The notes under the pieces were generated by a model, which searched no databases, was not told the DNA's origin, and saw nothing but the letters and a program-made list of their open reading frames with translations. A DNA stretch of 42,095 nt from Desulfovibrio sp. JC010 (GTDB taxonomy: Bacteria > Desulfobacterota > Desulfovibrionia > Desulfovibrionales > Desulfovibrionaceae): NCBI RefSeq assembly GCF_010470675.1, contig NZ_VOIQ01000023.1:1-42095 (forward strand), written 5' to 3'. Shown one piece after another: positions 14,889-22,635 of this stretch; the first letter of the stretch is position 1; each line of letters opens with the position of its first letter. Made by a program: the position numbers and the translations under genes.

Positions 14889-15500
14889 TTATTTGGCTTG
14901 TTTTATTGCAGTGTAAATTTTGTAGGGAGGGATATCATGTTCCTCGGCGATGTCTTCAATCACAGCCTGAGTGTCTACATCGCTGATTCCCATTGATCTG
15001 AGCTGATCAATAAGAAGATTTGGATCGACCTGAAGCAATAAGCCCAACTGCTCAATTGAAAGGCTTTCGGTATTCGGCATAGGGGCTTCGGGGTAGCCTA
15101 TTGCCCATGACTTCTGGAATCGTTCACCCAGTTCAATGATATTCGCCGGACCGGGCATTCCTGCCACTGTTCCAACTGTGATGACGATAGATACAATCAA
15201 TGCAACCAGAGCTTCGCTTAAGAGTCCGTTGCTTCTGGCTGGCTTTTTCAGGTAGCTGAGTAACGGCTTCAGGTTGTAGGCAATATGAATCAGTGAAGTC
15301 AGCAGAAAAAGCAGGCCGAAAATTATGTGCAGTTCGGCAAAAATATCCTGACTGATTCCATAGAAACTCCAGGACAGCCAGTCAGTGGTATGGTCGTGCG
15401 GAGCCACGAATAACTCCAGCCCGGTAAGCATAAGTATAATAAATGAGATAAAGGTTAATACTGAGATAAATGATCTGAATTTAAAATTTTTCCCATGCAT
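14889..15500 (-). CDS. DUF4405 membrane protein with C-terminal helical domain
   Basis: 203 aa. Residues about 8-95 resemble the DUF4405 domain of cytochrome-b-like membrane proteins: helix ISVLTFISFIILMLTGLELF, a loop with PHDHTTD, then FAELHIIFGLLFLLTSLIHIAYN, in which two His residues could ligate haem. A third membrane helix (about 104-125) is followed by a soluble tail (about 145-203) with LSIEQLGLLLQVDPNLLIDQLRSMG, a small helical domain of unknown role. The ATG at 15500 has AAGGAG 8 bp upstream; an upstream extension would be compositionally poor. Operator 3 lies 135 bp upstream. Confidence 0.72.
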   Translation of the reverse strand: MHGKNFKFRSFISVLTFISFIILMLTGLELFVAPHDHTTDWLSWSFYGISQDIFAELHIIFGLLFLLTSLIHIAYNLKPLLSYLKKPARSNGLLSEALVALIVSIVITVGTVAGMPGPANIIELGERFQKSWAIGYPEAPMPNTESLSIEQLGLLLQVDPNLLIDQLRSMGISDVDTQAVIEDIAEEHDIPPYKIYTAIKQAK

Positions 15501-15635
15501 AAAAAGTACTCCTTCAAGTTCTGAATGAGGTCGGTACCTCATTTTTATTTTCTGGTAAGGTTTTGGCCAGACCGAGAAAACACAAATCTCGTTGCTGGCT
15601 TGCATGAGATTCTGAAAGAGTACTCTTGCTGGGAG

Positions 15636-15662
15636 ATTACAGGAAAATTACAGCGGCGTAAT
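15636..15662 (-). promoter_or_regulatory. Regulon operator 3, upstream of DUF4405 gene
   Basis: ATTAC-AGGAAA-ATTACA-GCGG-CGTAAT. Both direct half-sites are perfect and exactly 11 bp apart; the inverted half-site has one change. Edge is 135 bp from the DUF4405 start. Confidence 0.72.
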
Positions 15663-15718
15663 ATATGCGCATCCCTGCTTTCGCGACATGGGAGCGTCTG
15701 CTTTCATTTTCAGCCTGT

Positions 15719-17233
15719 TCAAGGCATTCGCTTAAGACATAGAATAGTAGCGTCATCCTGTCCTTCTCTGTCTTTGGCAAAATTATTCACCGAGTCGAGA
15801 ATGTGAATCAAGATTTCATCACAATTGCCTTCTGCACATGTGCCAATCAGATTTTGCAGTCGCTGCAGGCCGAATAATTCTCCATTCTTATCAAAAACTT
15901 CGAAAAGACCGTCAGTAAAAACAGTCAATATTTCATCCGATTGAATTGTAATTTTTCTTGTTTCAAAGGGGATTCCTTCGATGGAACCTATGGGTAGATT
16001 GGCCGGAGCTTCCAGAGTTGTTATCGTGCCGTCTGCACGTTTCAAGTATGGCGGAGGATGCCCGGCCAGTGAATATTCAAGCTCACCTGTTTCAATATTG
16101 AATCTCCCGGCAAACAGACTCACAAACATTGCCGAACTGTTATCTTTTGAAAGATTGTCGTTCAAAATCGTCATTGCGGTCTCTAAAGAAACTTCGTGGT
16201 GGGGAATTGAACGAAACAAGTGCTGGCAGGCAAACATGAATAAAGAGGCCGGAACACCTTTTCCTGCAACATCTCCTACTGTGAACTGTAGAGTTTTTTC
16301 GTCGACCATAAAGAAATCATACAAATCACCGCCGACCTCTCTCGCTGGCTGCATCAGCGCATTGATTGATACTGTTTCAGCAGGAATAGTGAGCTCTTTG
16401 GGCAATGCTCCCTGCTGAATTTCAGCCGCAATGCGCAATTCACTTTTCATTTTTTCCCGTTCTGCGGCGGTTTTTTTCTTATTTTCAATATGCTCAAGAA
16501 GAGAATCTTCCATATAGGCAAATGCCTGTACAAGCTCTTTAATTTCTACATCATTAACTTTGTTTAGCTTGGTTAGAAGTATATTTCCTTCTGTGATGGA
16601 AAAATCCCGCTCAGGGAGTGAGCGTGCATAATCAGCCAGATCTTTAATTGGGGAGATCGTTTTTCCTGAGGCCCATTTAGCACCCAGTAATCCTAGTAAC
16701 AAAACTAAAGAAATAAGCAGGGTTGTGCGTACTTGCACGGCATCTCGGGCATCATAAGTATAGTCCCGGTTATAACAAATGGCGACGAAGAGTTTTTGTT
16801 TTTTGGAAAAACCGAGAGTACAATCCCATCCCTGAGGGTTTTCAGTTCCTCTTTCAGTCTGAATAGCAAAGGATGAAATGGTATCTTTATTGCGAAATTT
16901 AGACAAAAGTTGACTTATTATATCTTGAGCTCGTGCAGATTTATTTTCCGATATGATGTTTTTGTTTTGGTCAAAAAATATAATTAGTTGCCCGGACTTT
17001 TTACTCATCGAGCTGTACTGTCTTTCGTTCTCATTCAGGTCTTCTTCCGATCCTTCAGGCAGAGTATCCATGTACAGCAGAGTTTGATAAACAAGACCCT
17101 GTGCTGTATTGTTCACAACCTCTGAAATGTGTTCTTGATACATTTCCTCTGAAATAAATAAAATAGGCCATGCTACTATTATTACTGTGACGGCTATAAG
17201 AAAGGAAATGCGTTTGCTGATCGAAATTTTCAT
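15719..17233 (-). CDS. Membrane SpoIIE/RsbU-type serine phosphatase with HAMP domain
   Basis: 504 aa. Membrane helix about 9-30, an extracytoplasmic sensor region (about 31-168), a second membrane helix (about 170-190), a HAMP linker (about 190-250), a coiled coil (KKKTAAEREKMKSELRIAAEIQQGALP) and a C-terminal PP2C-like phosphatase domain. Metal-binding signatures are visible: REVGGDLYDFF, VGDVAGKGVPASL, FTDGLFEV and GQDDATILCL. Such proteins dephosphorylate an anti-sigma-factor antagonist, but no partner STAS protein or anti-sigma kinase is in the window. Lies downstream of the ferredoxin gene on the same strand after a hairpin, so it may be partly co-transcribed. Confidence 0.88.
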   Translation of the reverse strand: MKISISKRISFLIAVTVIIVAWPILFISEEMYQEHISEVVNNTAQGLVYQTLLYMDTLPEGSEEDLNENERQYSSMSKKSGQLIIFFDQNKNIISENKSARAQDIISQLLSKFRNKDTISSFAIQTERGTENPQGWDCTLGFSKKQKLFVAICYNRDYTYDARDAVQVRTTLLISLVLLLGLLGAKWASGKTISPIKDLADYARSLPERDFSITEGNILLTKLNKVNDVEIKELVQAFAYMEDSLLEHIENKKKTAAEREKMKSELRIAAEIQQGALPKELTIPAETVSINALMQPAREVGGDLYDFFMVDEKTLQFTVGDVAGKGVPASLFMFACQHLFRSIPHHEVSLETAMTILNDNLSKDNSSAMFVSLFAGRFNIETGELEYSLAGHPPPYLKRADGTITTLEAPANLPIGSIEGIPFETRKITIQSDEILTVFTDGLFEVFDKNGELFGLQRLQNLIGTCAEGNCDEILIHILDSVNNFAKDREGQDDATILCLKRMP

Positions 17234-17410
17234 ATCAAGTCCTGCCAGAGATAAAGGTTGATCCCGAACATTTATTGTGAATCGTAGTGATAGCTTTGCT
17301 TAAATCAACTGCTTAGCGGGAAATATATTTATAGCTTACTATAATATTACACAAAAACACCAGCGTCGCAATGTGTGTAGAAAAAATACGCAGGGCAGGG
17401 ACATTAGAAG

Positions 17411-17450
17411 GCCGCCCCTTATAAACTGTTTCCAGTTGTAAAGAGACGGC
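17411..17450. terminator. Imperfect hairpin between ferredoxin and phosphatase genes
   Basis: Minus-strand GCCGTC... with an AACTG-GAAA-CAGTT tip and ...GGGCGGC base, joined by G-T pairs. The T-run lies on the plus strand side (17450-17456), so on the minus strand it may act as an RNA-processing or weak attenuation element rather than a full terminator. Confidence 0.35.
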
Positions 17451-17463
17451 TTTTTTGGGGGGC

Positions 17464-17712
17464 CTATTCTGATCGAATATAAAGGGCCAGCACGGGACAT
17501 ATTTCGGCTAAGTGAAGGTTTTGCGTTATCAATACCTGATCAATAACAATCCTGCCGTCATTGCCGAGGGAAATAGCTCCGTTAGTACAATGTTCGATAC
17601 AGGCTCCACAAACATCTACGCCGACACACCTCTCCCGGTCATAGATAAGTTTTGTGTTATTGCTCTCGCAACTATTTCTGTCCTCCATCCTGCCGGACAT
17701 GACTGTGTTCAT
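17464..17712 (-). CDS. Small iron-sulfur protein, ferredoxin-like with altered Cys spacing
   Basis: 82 aa. The core YDRERCVGVDVCGACIEHC followed by TNGAISL resembles a 4Fe-4S ferredoxin loop, but the usual second cysteine of a CxxCxxC motif is replaced: the visible pattern is C-x5-C-x2-C-x3-C, with a further Cys in EICPVLAL near the C-terminus. That leaves enough ligands for one cluster. The N-terminal 25 residues are polar. The ATG at 17712 is preferred because AAGGAG stands 6-8 bp upstream; a longer form would begin at 17754. Operator 4 ends 51 bp upstream. Role: probably electron transfer or redox sensing, by inference only. Confidence 0.7.
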   Translation of the reverse strand: MNTVMSGRMEDRNSCESNNTKLIYDRERCVGVDVCGACIEHCTNGAISLGNDGRIVIDQVLITQNLHLAEICPVLALYIRSE

Positions 17713-17763
17713 AACATACTCCTTTTGTTGGAGAATGTCGTCGCTGCCAAACATTACAGCTTG

Positions 17764-17790
17764 CTTATCTGAAAATTACATACGGGTAAT
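17764..17790 (-). promoter_or_regulatory. Regulon operator 4, upstream of ferredoxin gene
   Basis: CTTAT-CTGAAA-ATTACA-TACG-GGTAAT. The distal two half-sites form an AAAATTAC/GGTAATTTT inverted repeat; the first half-site is degenerate (3 of 5). It overlaps the last codons of the sensor kinase gene (stop at 17776). Confidence 0.62.
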
Positions 17791-19179
17791 TTTTTTCTCG
17801 CACGGAAAACTTACTTCAAACAAAGCCCCCCCAAGCTTACTTGATTGAATAGAGATATTTCCCCCATGAGCTTCCATTACGGCTTTTGCCAAACTCAAGC
17901 CAAGCCCAAGTCCTTTAGTAGAACGACTCTTATCTATACGATATAATTTTTCAAAAATACGCTCCCGCTCAAGCGGTTCAATCCCCGGACCACTGTCTTC
18001 AACCGAGATTATGATGGAATCGCCGTCGCGTTCTGTGCGCAGAGCGACCTTTCCTCCGCGTGGGGTATATTTGAGACTATTGTCAACAAGGTTGCCCAGC
18101 ATCTGCAATATTCGTTGATGGTCACCGCTAATAGTGAGCAGGGTAGAATCGTTGATAATTTCAATTTCTCGCTCTTCCGCGACAAATTCATATATGTCGA
18201 GCACTTCATCAATCAGTGAAGAGCACAGCAAATCTTCGAATGACAGTTTCATCTGTCCGGTTTCAGCTTCTGTGATATCCATGAGCATGTTAAGTTGACG
18301 ATTGATGCGTTCAACGTCTTCCGCGCAGTCCATCAAAATTTCACGCAATTGTTGTGCGGAAAAGTCAGCGATCAGTCCATGCTCGATACGTGCTTTCATC
18401 CTGGTCATCGGAGTTTTAAGATCGTGGCTGACATTTCCAAGGGTATCACGCATGGCTGAGATTAATTTATCGTTACGCTCAAGCATCTTGTTAAAAAGCA
18501 CAGCCAGTTCACGAAGTTCCCCGGCTTGCTCCACCACCGGGACCCGGCTTTTCATATCACCGGATGAAACTCTGCGCACAGTTGATTCCAATTCCCGCAC
18601 AGGGGTCAGCACGTTACGGGAGAAAAAAACACCGCCAAGAATTCCCAGCACCGCGATGCCGCATATAATTACCAGAAAAAAAATTCTCTGATCATCCACG
18701 ATCATTTCCTGGCGTCCGGTAGTACGACCTAATTGCAGAATATGTCCATCTGCAAGGTGGGTTGTATAAATATCAAGATCGTTTTCAGTGGGAAGATCAA
18801 GCTCTTTCCAGGTTTTGTCATTGGCAGTGGGCAGAATAAAATGTTCCACTTCCAGTTCATTAAATTCTTCAGGAATGGTCAGCCATACTGTTTTGCCCTG
18901 ATTATCTGAAAGACGCAAAAAAATGTTGCTGAAGCGATTGGAAAGATGGCGGTTGCGGATCATTGCAAGCAGACCGTCGATTCCATTGGTATTGTACAGG
19001 GCGTGGTAGGTTTCAGCCTGGTTGCTCAATTGCTCTCGTTCCACGCGGGTAAGGTATGAATCAAAAAAAATGTTGCTGATCAAAAACAGTAACAGGGTGC
19101 TCATTCCGAAAACAACGAAATACCACCGAACCAGCCTGAGTCCGCTCAGTCCTTTAATCTTCTCGAGCACTGATAACAT
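17776..19179 (-). CDS. Sensor histidine kinase of an OmpR-type two-component system
   Basis: 467 aa. Membrane helix about 18-40, periplasmic sensor region 41-165, second membrane helix about 166-186, HAMP domain about 187-240, HisKA with phospho-accepting His252 in NVSHDLKTPMTRM, and HATPase_c with N-box LVDNSLKYTP (near 370), GPGIEPLERERIFEKLYR and GLGLGLSLAKAVMEAHGG. Organisation is that of the EnvZ/QseC/CusS class. It begins 26 bp inside the response regulator gene, so the pair is translationally coupled. The ligand is unknown; the periplasmic domain shows no recognised fold. The 3' end overlaps operator 4. Confidence 0.92.
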   Translation of the reverse strand: MLSVLEKIKGLSGLRLVRWYFVVFGMSTLLLFLISNIFFDSYLTRVEREQLSNQAETYHALYNTNGIDGLLAMIRNRHLSNRFSNIFLRLSDNQGKTVWLTIPEEFNELEVEHFILPTANDKTWKELDLPTENDLDIYTTHLADGHILQLGRTTGRQEMIVDDQRIFFLVIICGIAVLGILGGVFFSRNVLTPVRELESTVRRVSSGDMKSRVPVVEQAGELRELAVLFNKMLERNDKLISAMRDTLGNVSHDLKTPMTRMKARIEHGLIADFSAQQLREILMDCAEDVERINRQLNMLMDITEAETGQMKLSFEDLLCSSLIDEVLDIYEFVAEEREIEIINDSTLLTISGDHQRILQMLGNLVDNSLKYTPRGGKVALRTERDGDSIIISVEDSGPGIEPLERERIFEKLYRIDKSRSTKGLGLGLSLAKAVMEAHGGNISIQSSKLGGALFEVSFPCEKKITRM

Positions 19180-19834
19180 AGCCTACACCACGAATAGTCG
19201 AGATAAGATTTGTGGGAAAGGGTTTATCCACCTTGGAACGCAATCGATGCAGGAGTACCTCCACAACATTAGTTTGGGGGTTGAAGCTGTAGTCCCAAAT
19301 ATGTTCAAGAATCATGGTCTTGGTTACCACTCTGCCTGCGTTGTTCATCATGTACTCCAGCAAACCATATTCACGAGCATGAAGAATCAACGCTTGGCCA
19401 TCACGAGTCACCTCACGTGAAAAGCGATCCAAGACAAGATCTCCCACACGCAATTTTGATTCGGTAGGAGTCCGTGAAGACCTGCGAATCAGAGCCTGCA
19501 ACCGGGCTGACAGCTCGGCAAATGAAAAAGGTTTGGTCAAATAGTCATCGCCTCCGGTCTGGAGTCCGGTCACCTTATCGTCCACCCCCTGGCGGGCACT
19601 TAAAATAAGCACAGGAGTATCAATATTCTTGCCGCGCATCTCGGCAATTATATCCAATCCGCTGCGTCCTGGAAGCATCCAGTCCATTACCACGGCGTCA
19701 TATTCAGTAGAAAGGGCGTATTCCAAACCGGCATTGCCATCAGCAGCATGATCCACAGTATATCCGGATTCACGTAACCCGTTGACTACATATTCGGCAA
19801 TGGTAGGATCATCTTCTACAATCAAGATTCTCAT
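19154..19834 (-). CDS. OmpR/PhoB-family response regulator, candidate master of the 27-bp operator regulon
   Basis: 226 aa. Receiver domain residues 1-115 with acidic pocket Glu7-Asp8-Asp9, phosphorylation site Asp51 (VVMDWMLPG), Ser/Thr at SARQG and Lys in LTKPFSF. Winged-helix DNA-binding domain residues about 130-224 with LHAREYGLLEYMMNNAGRVVTK and NVVEVLLHRLRSKVD as recognition helix. Resembles the QseB/PmrA/CopR branch. OmpR-type regulators bind direct repeats with 10-11-bp phasing, which is what the five operators show. Operator 5 (20010-20036) is upstream, so autoregulation is likely. The gene's leader is about 130-150 nt if transcription starts from the TACAAT box near 19990. Confidence 0.93.
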   Translation of the reverse strand: MRILIVEDDPTIAEYVVNGLRESGYTVDHAADGNAGLEYALSTEYDAVVMDWMLPGRSGLDIIAEMRGKNIDTPVLILSARQGVDDKVTGLQTGGDDYLTKPFSFAELSARLQALIRRSSRTPTESKLRVGDLVLDRFSREVTRDGQALILHAREYGLLEYMMNNAGRVVTKTMILEHIWDYSFNPQTNVVEVLLHRLRSKVDKPFPTNLISTIRGVGYVISARED

Positions 19835-20009
19835 ATTTTGACTCCCTATACTCTCTCTAGTTAAAAGTGCGGTTTTATGCCCGCGCTATCCTTAATTTAC
19901 CACTGAAACATAAACAAGACCAGTCACATAAGAACAAACAGCAAAGGACAACCATTCCCCCTTTGGCTGTGATCTAATGGAAATAATGAATTGTATTACT
20001 TACCTACAG

Positions 20010-20036
20010 ATTATTTGAAAATTACAGCTATGTAAT
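20010..20036 (-). promoter_or_regulatory. Regulon operator 5, upstream of the response regulator
   Basis: ATTAT-TTGAAA-ATTACA-GCTA-TGTAAT. A TACAAT -10 on the minus strand lies 14 bp beyond the proximal half-site, with no recognisable -35 at 17 bp: a layout typical of activator-dependent promoters. Edge is 175 bp before the regulator ATG. Confidence 0.7.
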
Positions 20037-20080
20037 CTGCCCGTTCTCCAATGTATTAACTCCAAGGCTTTTGCTTATAG

Positions 20081-20123
20081 AATAACGTATGAAAGGAGCA
20101 GGATGCTCCCTTCATACGTTATT
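20081..20123 (-). terminator. Long hairpin after the alpA-like gene
   Basis: AATAACGTATGAA pairs with TTCATACGTTATT, then after one mismatch GGAGCA pairs with TGCTCC. A second small perfect hairpin, GACGCC/GGCGTC (20124-20140), fills the space to the stop codon. Together they probably terminate minus-strand transcription from the alpA gene before the two-component promoter. Confidence 0.55.
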
Positions 20124-20140
20124 GACGCCATGCAGGCGTC

Positions 20141-20365
20141 TTAAGCTTCCCCCTGGTCAGGAATCTCTTCGATGAGTTTATGGATGTCACAGACACGCCA
20201 AGCGGTAGTCCGTTTGGTGAGTTTTACCGGCTTGGGAAAGCGTCCGGTCTGGATACCTTTCCACCAAGTTGTCTTGGAAACAGGAATGACTTTCAGGACA
20301 TCAACAAGTCTTACAAAGCCCGTATTGGGCAGATGGTATGCGGTGTGATTGGTTTCGGTTCGCAT
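20141..20365 (-). CDS. AlpA-family DNA-binding regulator (excisionase-like)
   Basis: 74 aa, the usual AlpA size. Core motif FVRLVDVLKVIPVSKTTWWKGIQTGRFPKPVKL (residues about 17-49) is the winged-helix MerR-like fold of AlpA/prophage regulators, followed by RTTAWRVCDIHKLIEE. In P4-type integrated elements AlpA-like proteins activate the nearby integrase gene or act as recombination directionality factors. It lies in the same orientation as the integrase, behind a coiled-coil membrane protein gene. GGAGG is visible close to the ATG. Confidence 0.88.
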   Translation of the reverse strand: MRTETNHTAYHLPNTGFVRLVDVLKVIPVSKTTWWKGIQTGRFPKPVKLTKRTTAWRVCDIHKLIEEIPDQGEA

Positions 20366-20436
20366 AGTTTTTCCTCCGTGTTTTGACGTTTCGGAGGAGC
20401 CTACAAGAACCGGATTTGTTTGCTAGACGGGTAGAA

Positions 20437-20546
20437 GGGGTAAAGGGGCTAAAATCGTGAATTAAAATTTTAAACCCCTGTATTAAATGAGGATGTTTTT
20501 TAAGGGCAGGAGGGGTAAAATAGCCTTATTTAACAGTTTTTACCCC
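20437..20546. repeat. GGGGTAAA-type short repeats upstream of alpA
   Basis: GGGGTAAA occurs at 20437-20444 and 20512-20519, with related GGGGCTAAA at 20445 and an inverted copy TTTACCCC at 20539-20546; TAAACCCC is at 20471. The copy at 20511-20520 and the inverted copy at 20538-20548 can form a stem that overlaps the end of the membrane-protein gene. They may be a terminator plus protein-binding repeats upstream of the alpA start. Confidence 0.4.
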
Positions 20547-21194
20547 CTAAGAAGACCCGTCTGTGTGCTTTACCGTGTCGGGAACACACTTCCATGCTTC
20601 ACGAAAAGCAGAGCCGAATTCCTTTTCATTCTGGTCTGGGTAGTTTGATTTGATGCGCTCAAAAAAAGCATCCCTTTTGATCGTCACCGGACTGGACGAA
20701 TTGACCGTATTTTCACGGATGATTTCACCCATGGCTGAACAGGCTGCGAGACACCATTTTTTCCAGCCGTTCTTATTTATGATTTCTTCCTTCTCGGCTA
20801 GCTTGGTTTTCAAGGACTTAATTTCCTCCTCAAAAGCTGCGACCTGCTCCTGTGCCACCGATTCAGATTCTACGTCTGTCTCTGCGTCTTCGGATATATC
20901 TTCGGCAGCTTCTTGAGTTGGAGTAATCCGGCTTAAGCCCTGTTGTTGGGCTTTACTATAAATTTCAAGTTTCTTGTCGAGCAATTCGATGGATTTGTTC
21001 TTTTTGAAAATAATTATTCCGGCAAACAATAATGATAAGAGCAGAATCCCGGATTGAATAGTTATTTCTGTTTTTGAATGATCGGATGAACTGAAAATTA
21101 GAGCCATGATGAGAATGGAGAAGATCAGAAACAGCTTCAGAAAATCTTTAAATTGTTTATTAACTGCCTCAATTAATACTGTGTTTTTATTCAT
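20547..21194 (-). CDS. Membrane/coiled-coil protein of the integrase operon, unknown function
   Basis: 215 aa, not recognised. Two membrane helices are clear near the N-terminus (about residues 18-37 and 47-66), followed by a long coiled coil with an acidic, low-complexity segment (about 95-140, with EEEIKSLKTKLAEKEEIIN) and a C-terminal soluble part (about 145-215, with WKKWCLAACSAMGEII and FGSAFREAWKCVPD) that looks like a small globular domain. The ATG at 21194 follows the integrase stop by 8 bp and has an AAGGA site, so it belongs to the integrase operon. A longer frame into the integrase gene has no merit. Confidence 0.68.
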   Translation of the reverse strand: MNKNTVLIEAVNKQFKDFLKLFLIFSILIMALIFSSSDHSKTEITIQSGILLLSLLFAGIIIFKKNKSIELLDKKLEIYSKAQQQGLSRITPTQEAAEDISEDAETDVESESVAQEQVAAFEEEIKSLKTKLAEKEEIINKNGWKKWCLAACSAMGEIIRENTVNSSSPVTIKRDAFFERIKSNYPDQNEKEFGSAFREAWKCVPDTVKHTDGSS

Positions 21195-21202
21195 ATAAAT
21201 CC

Positions 21203-22408
21203 TTAATAGTCTTCCATTGCAGGTGTTTCCAATTTGTTTCTCAAAGCGTCCAGAAAATCTGCCCACCACTGCATCATTTTGCGCCGTTCCGGCAGATAGT
21301 CGGCGTGGTTATATGCTGCTCGCACGCTGTTTCCTTCTACGTGGGCAAGCTGTCTTTCAATTACGTCCGGCTTCCAGCCATTTTCATTAAGGTTGGTCGA
21401 GGCCATGGAGCGGAATCCGTGTCCGGTGATTTCCTCTTTGCTGTAACCGAGGCGGCGCAGAGCACCGTTAACGGTGTTTTCACTCATGGGGTATAATTTA
21501 CTGCGGATGCTGGGGAACAGGTATCTACCCTCACCAGTAAGCGGCTTCAGTTCGAAGAGGACCTCCAGAGCCTGCCGGGAAAGCGGTACAATGTGAGGAC
21601 GGCGGGCTTTCATCTTTTCTGCCGGGATTCTCCACTCAGCAGCATCAAAATCAATTTCTTCCCATTCGCCATGGCGCAACTCTCCGGGACGGACAAAAAC
21701 GAGCGGGGCGAGCTGCAAGGCGCATTTGGTCATGGTGTTGCCTTGGTAATCATCAATATTATTGAGCAGGGGACCGATCTGCTTGGGATCGGTGATGGTT
21801 GCCATGTGTTTGTGCTTTACCGGGGGCAGGGCACCTTTGAGGTCCGCTGTAGCATCGCGGGTGGCTCGTCCGGTGGCAACGGCATAGCGTAAAACCTGTC
21901 CGAGAATGCTGCGTACCCGGTGTGCTGTTTCGAGCGCACCTCGGCTTTCAATCCTTCTGAGGACTTTCAAAATATCCGGCGGTTCAATCTCATTTACAAC
22001 CATTTTGCCGATCCACGGGAAGCAGTTCAACTCAAGGCGTCTGATGACTGTCTGGGCGTGTCCTTTGGTCCAAGTGCTTTTGAATTTGGTGTGCCATTCG
22101 CGGGCTATTGCTTCGAATTCATTTTCTCCGCTTACTGTGGCCTGCTGGTCTTTTCTGTATTCTGAAGGATCAATATCGCGTTCAAGGATTTTTCTCTGCT
22201 CGTCGCGTTTGTCTCTGGCGTCTTTCAGGCTTGTGGCCGGGTAAGAACCCAGTCCTATCATTTTGCCTTTGCCGTTGAATCTGTATCTATATCTCCAGAG
22301 CTTTGATCCGTTGGGTCGGATTTCCAGACAAAGTCCGTTTGAGTCAGTTATGCGGTAGAGCTTTTCTTTTGGTTTTGCAGCTTGAATCTGCTTCACATTT
22401 AGAGCCAT
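21203..22408 (-). CDS. P4-type tyrosine recombinase/integrase
   Basis: 401 aa. N-terminal arm-binding domain (DUF4102, residues 1-90: ALNVKQIQAAKPKEKLYRITDSNGL, with LWRYRYRFNGK), a SAM-like core-binding domain (about 100-190) and the catalytic domain with Arg245 (RPGELRHGEW), His330 and Arg333 (TGHGFRS), His356 (LAHVEGN) and nucleophile Tyr366 (RAAYNHADY). All catalytic residues are present, so it should be active. The ATG at 22408 has GGAGG just upstream; an extension to 22516 would run through the repeat-rich promoter. It is oriented with its promoter toward the 3' end of the tmRNA gene, the usual arrangement for elements integrated in ssrA. Confidence 0.93.
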   Translation of the reverse strand: MALNVKQIQAAKPKEKLYRITDSNGLCLEIRPNGSKLWRYRYRFNGKGKMIGLGSYPATSLKDARDKRDEQRKILERDIDPSEYRKDQQATVSGENEFEAIAREWHTKFKSTWTKGHAQTVIRRLELNCFPWIGKMVVNEIEPPDILKVLRRIESRGALETAHRVRSILGQVLRYAVATGRATRDATADLKGALPPVKHKHMATITDPKQIGPLLNNIDDYQGNTMTKCALQLAPLVFVRPGELRHGEWEEIDFDAAEWRIPAEKMKARRPHIVPLSRQALEVLFELKPLTGEGRYLFPSIRSKLYPMSENTVNGALRRLGYSKEEITGHGFRSMASTNLNENGWKPDVIERQLAHVEGNSVRAAYNHADYLPERRKMMQWWADFLDALRNKLETPAMEDY

Positions 22409-22425
22409 AAGACCTCCATTGTTTT

Positions 22426-22497
22426 GTGAGTACCTATCTGCGGGTAGATGTGAGTACACCTGCGTGGTACGCCGTGAGTACGCCCATCCGTACTCAC
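22426..22497 (-). promoter_or_regulatory. GTGAGTAC repeat cluster upstream of the integrase
   Basis: GTGAGTAC occurs directly at 22426-22433, 22450-22457 and 22474-22481, and inverted (GTACTCAC) at 22490-22497. The three direct copies are spaced exactly 24 bp apart. Exact 24-bp phasing and position between int and the att region suggest binding sites for an Xis/AlpA-type protein or for the integrase arm domain. Confidence 0.6.
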
Positions 22498-22556
22498 ACA
22501 AAACTATGGTTGTCAACGCGCCTAACTGGACTTTAACGAACGTCCCAGAAACAACA

Positions 22557-22590
22557 AAACCCTTGATATTCCTAGGAATAACAAGGGTTT
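22557..22590. terminator. Hairpin beyond the tmRNA 3' end
   Basis: AAACCCTTG/CAAGGGTTT stem extended by TATTCC/GGAATA. On the minus strand it stands about 45 nt after the CCA end of tmRNA and could terminate it. A wider inverted repeat, CGTCCCA (22541-22547) and TGGGACG (22612-22618), flanks it. Confidence 0.5.
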
Positions 22591-22635
22591 GTCGTTCTTC
22601 TTTGAACCGTATGGGACGGTATGAAAATGATGAAA

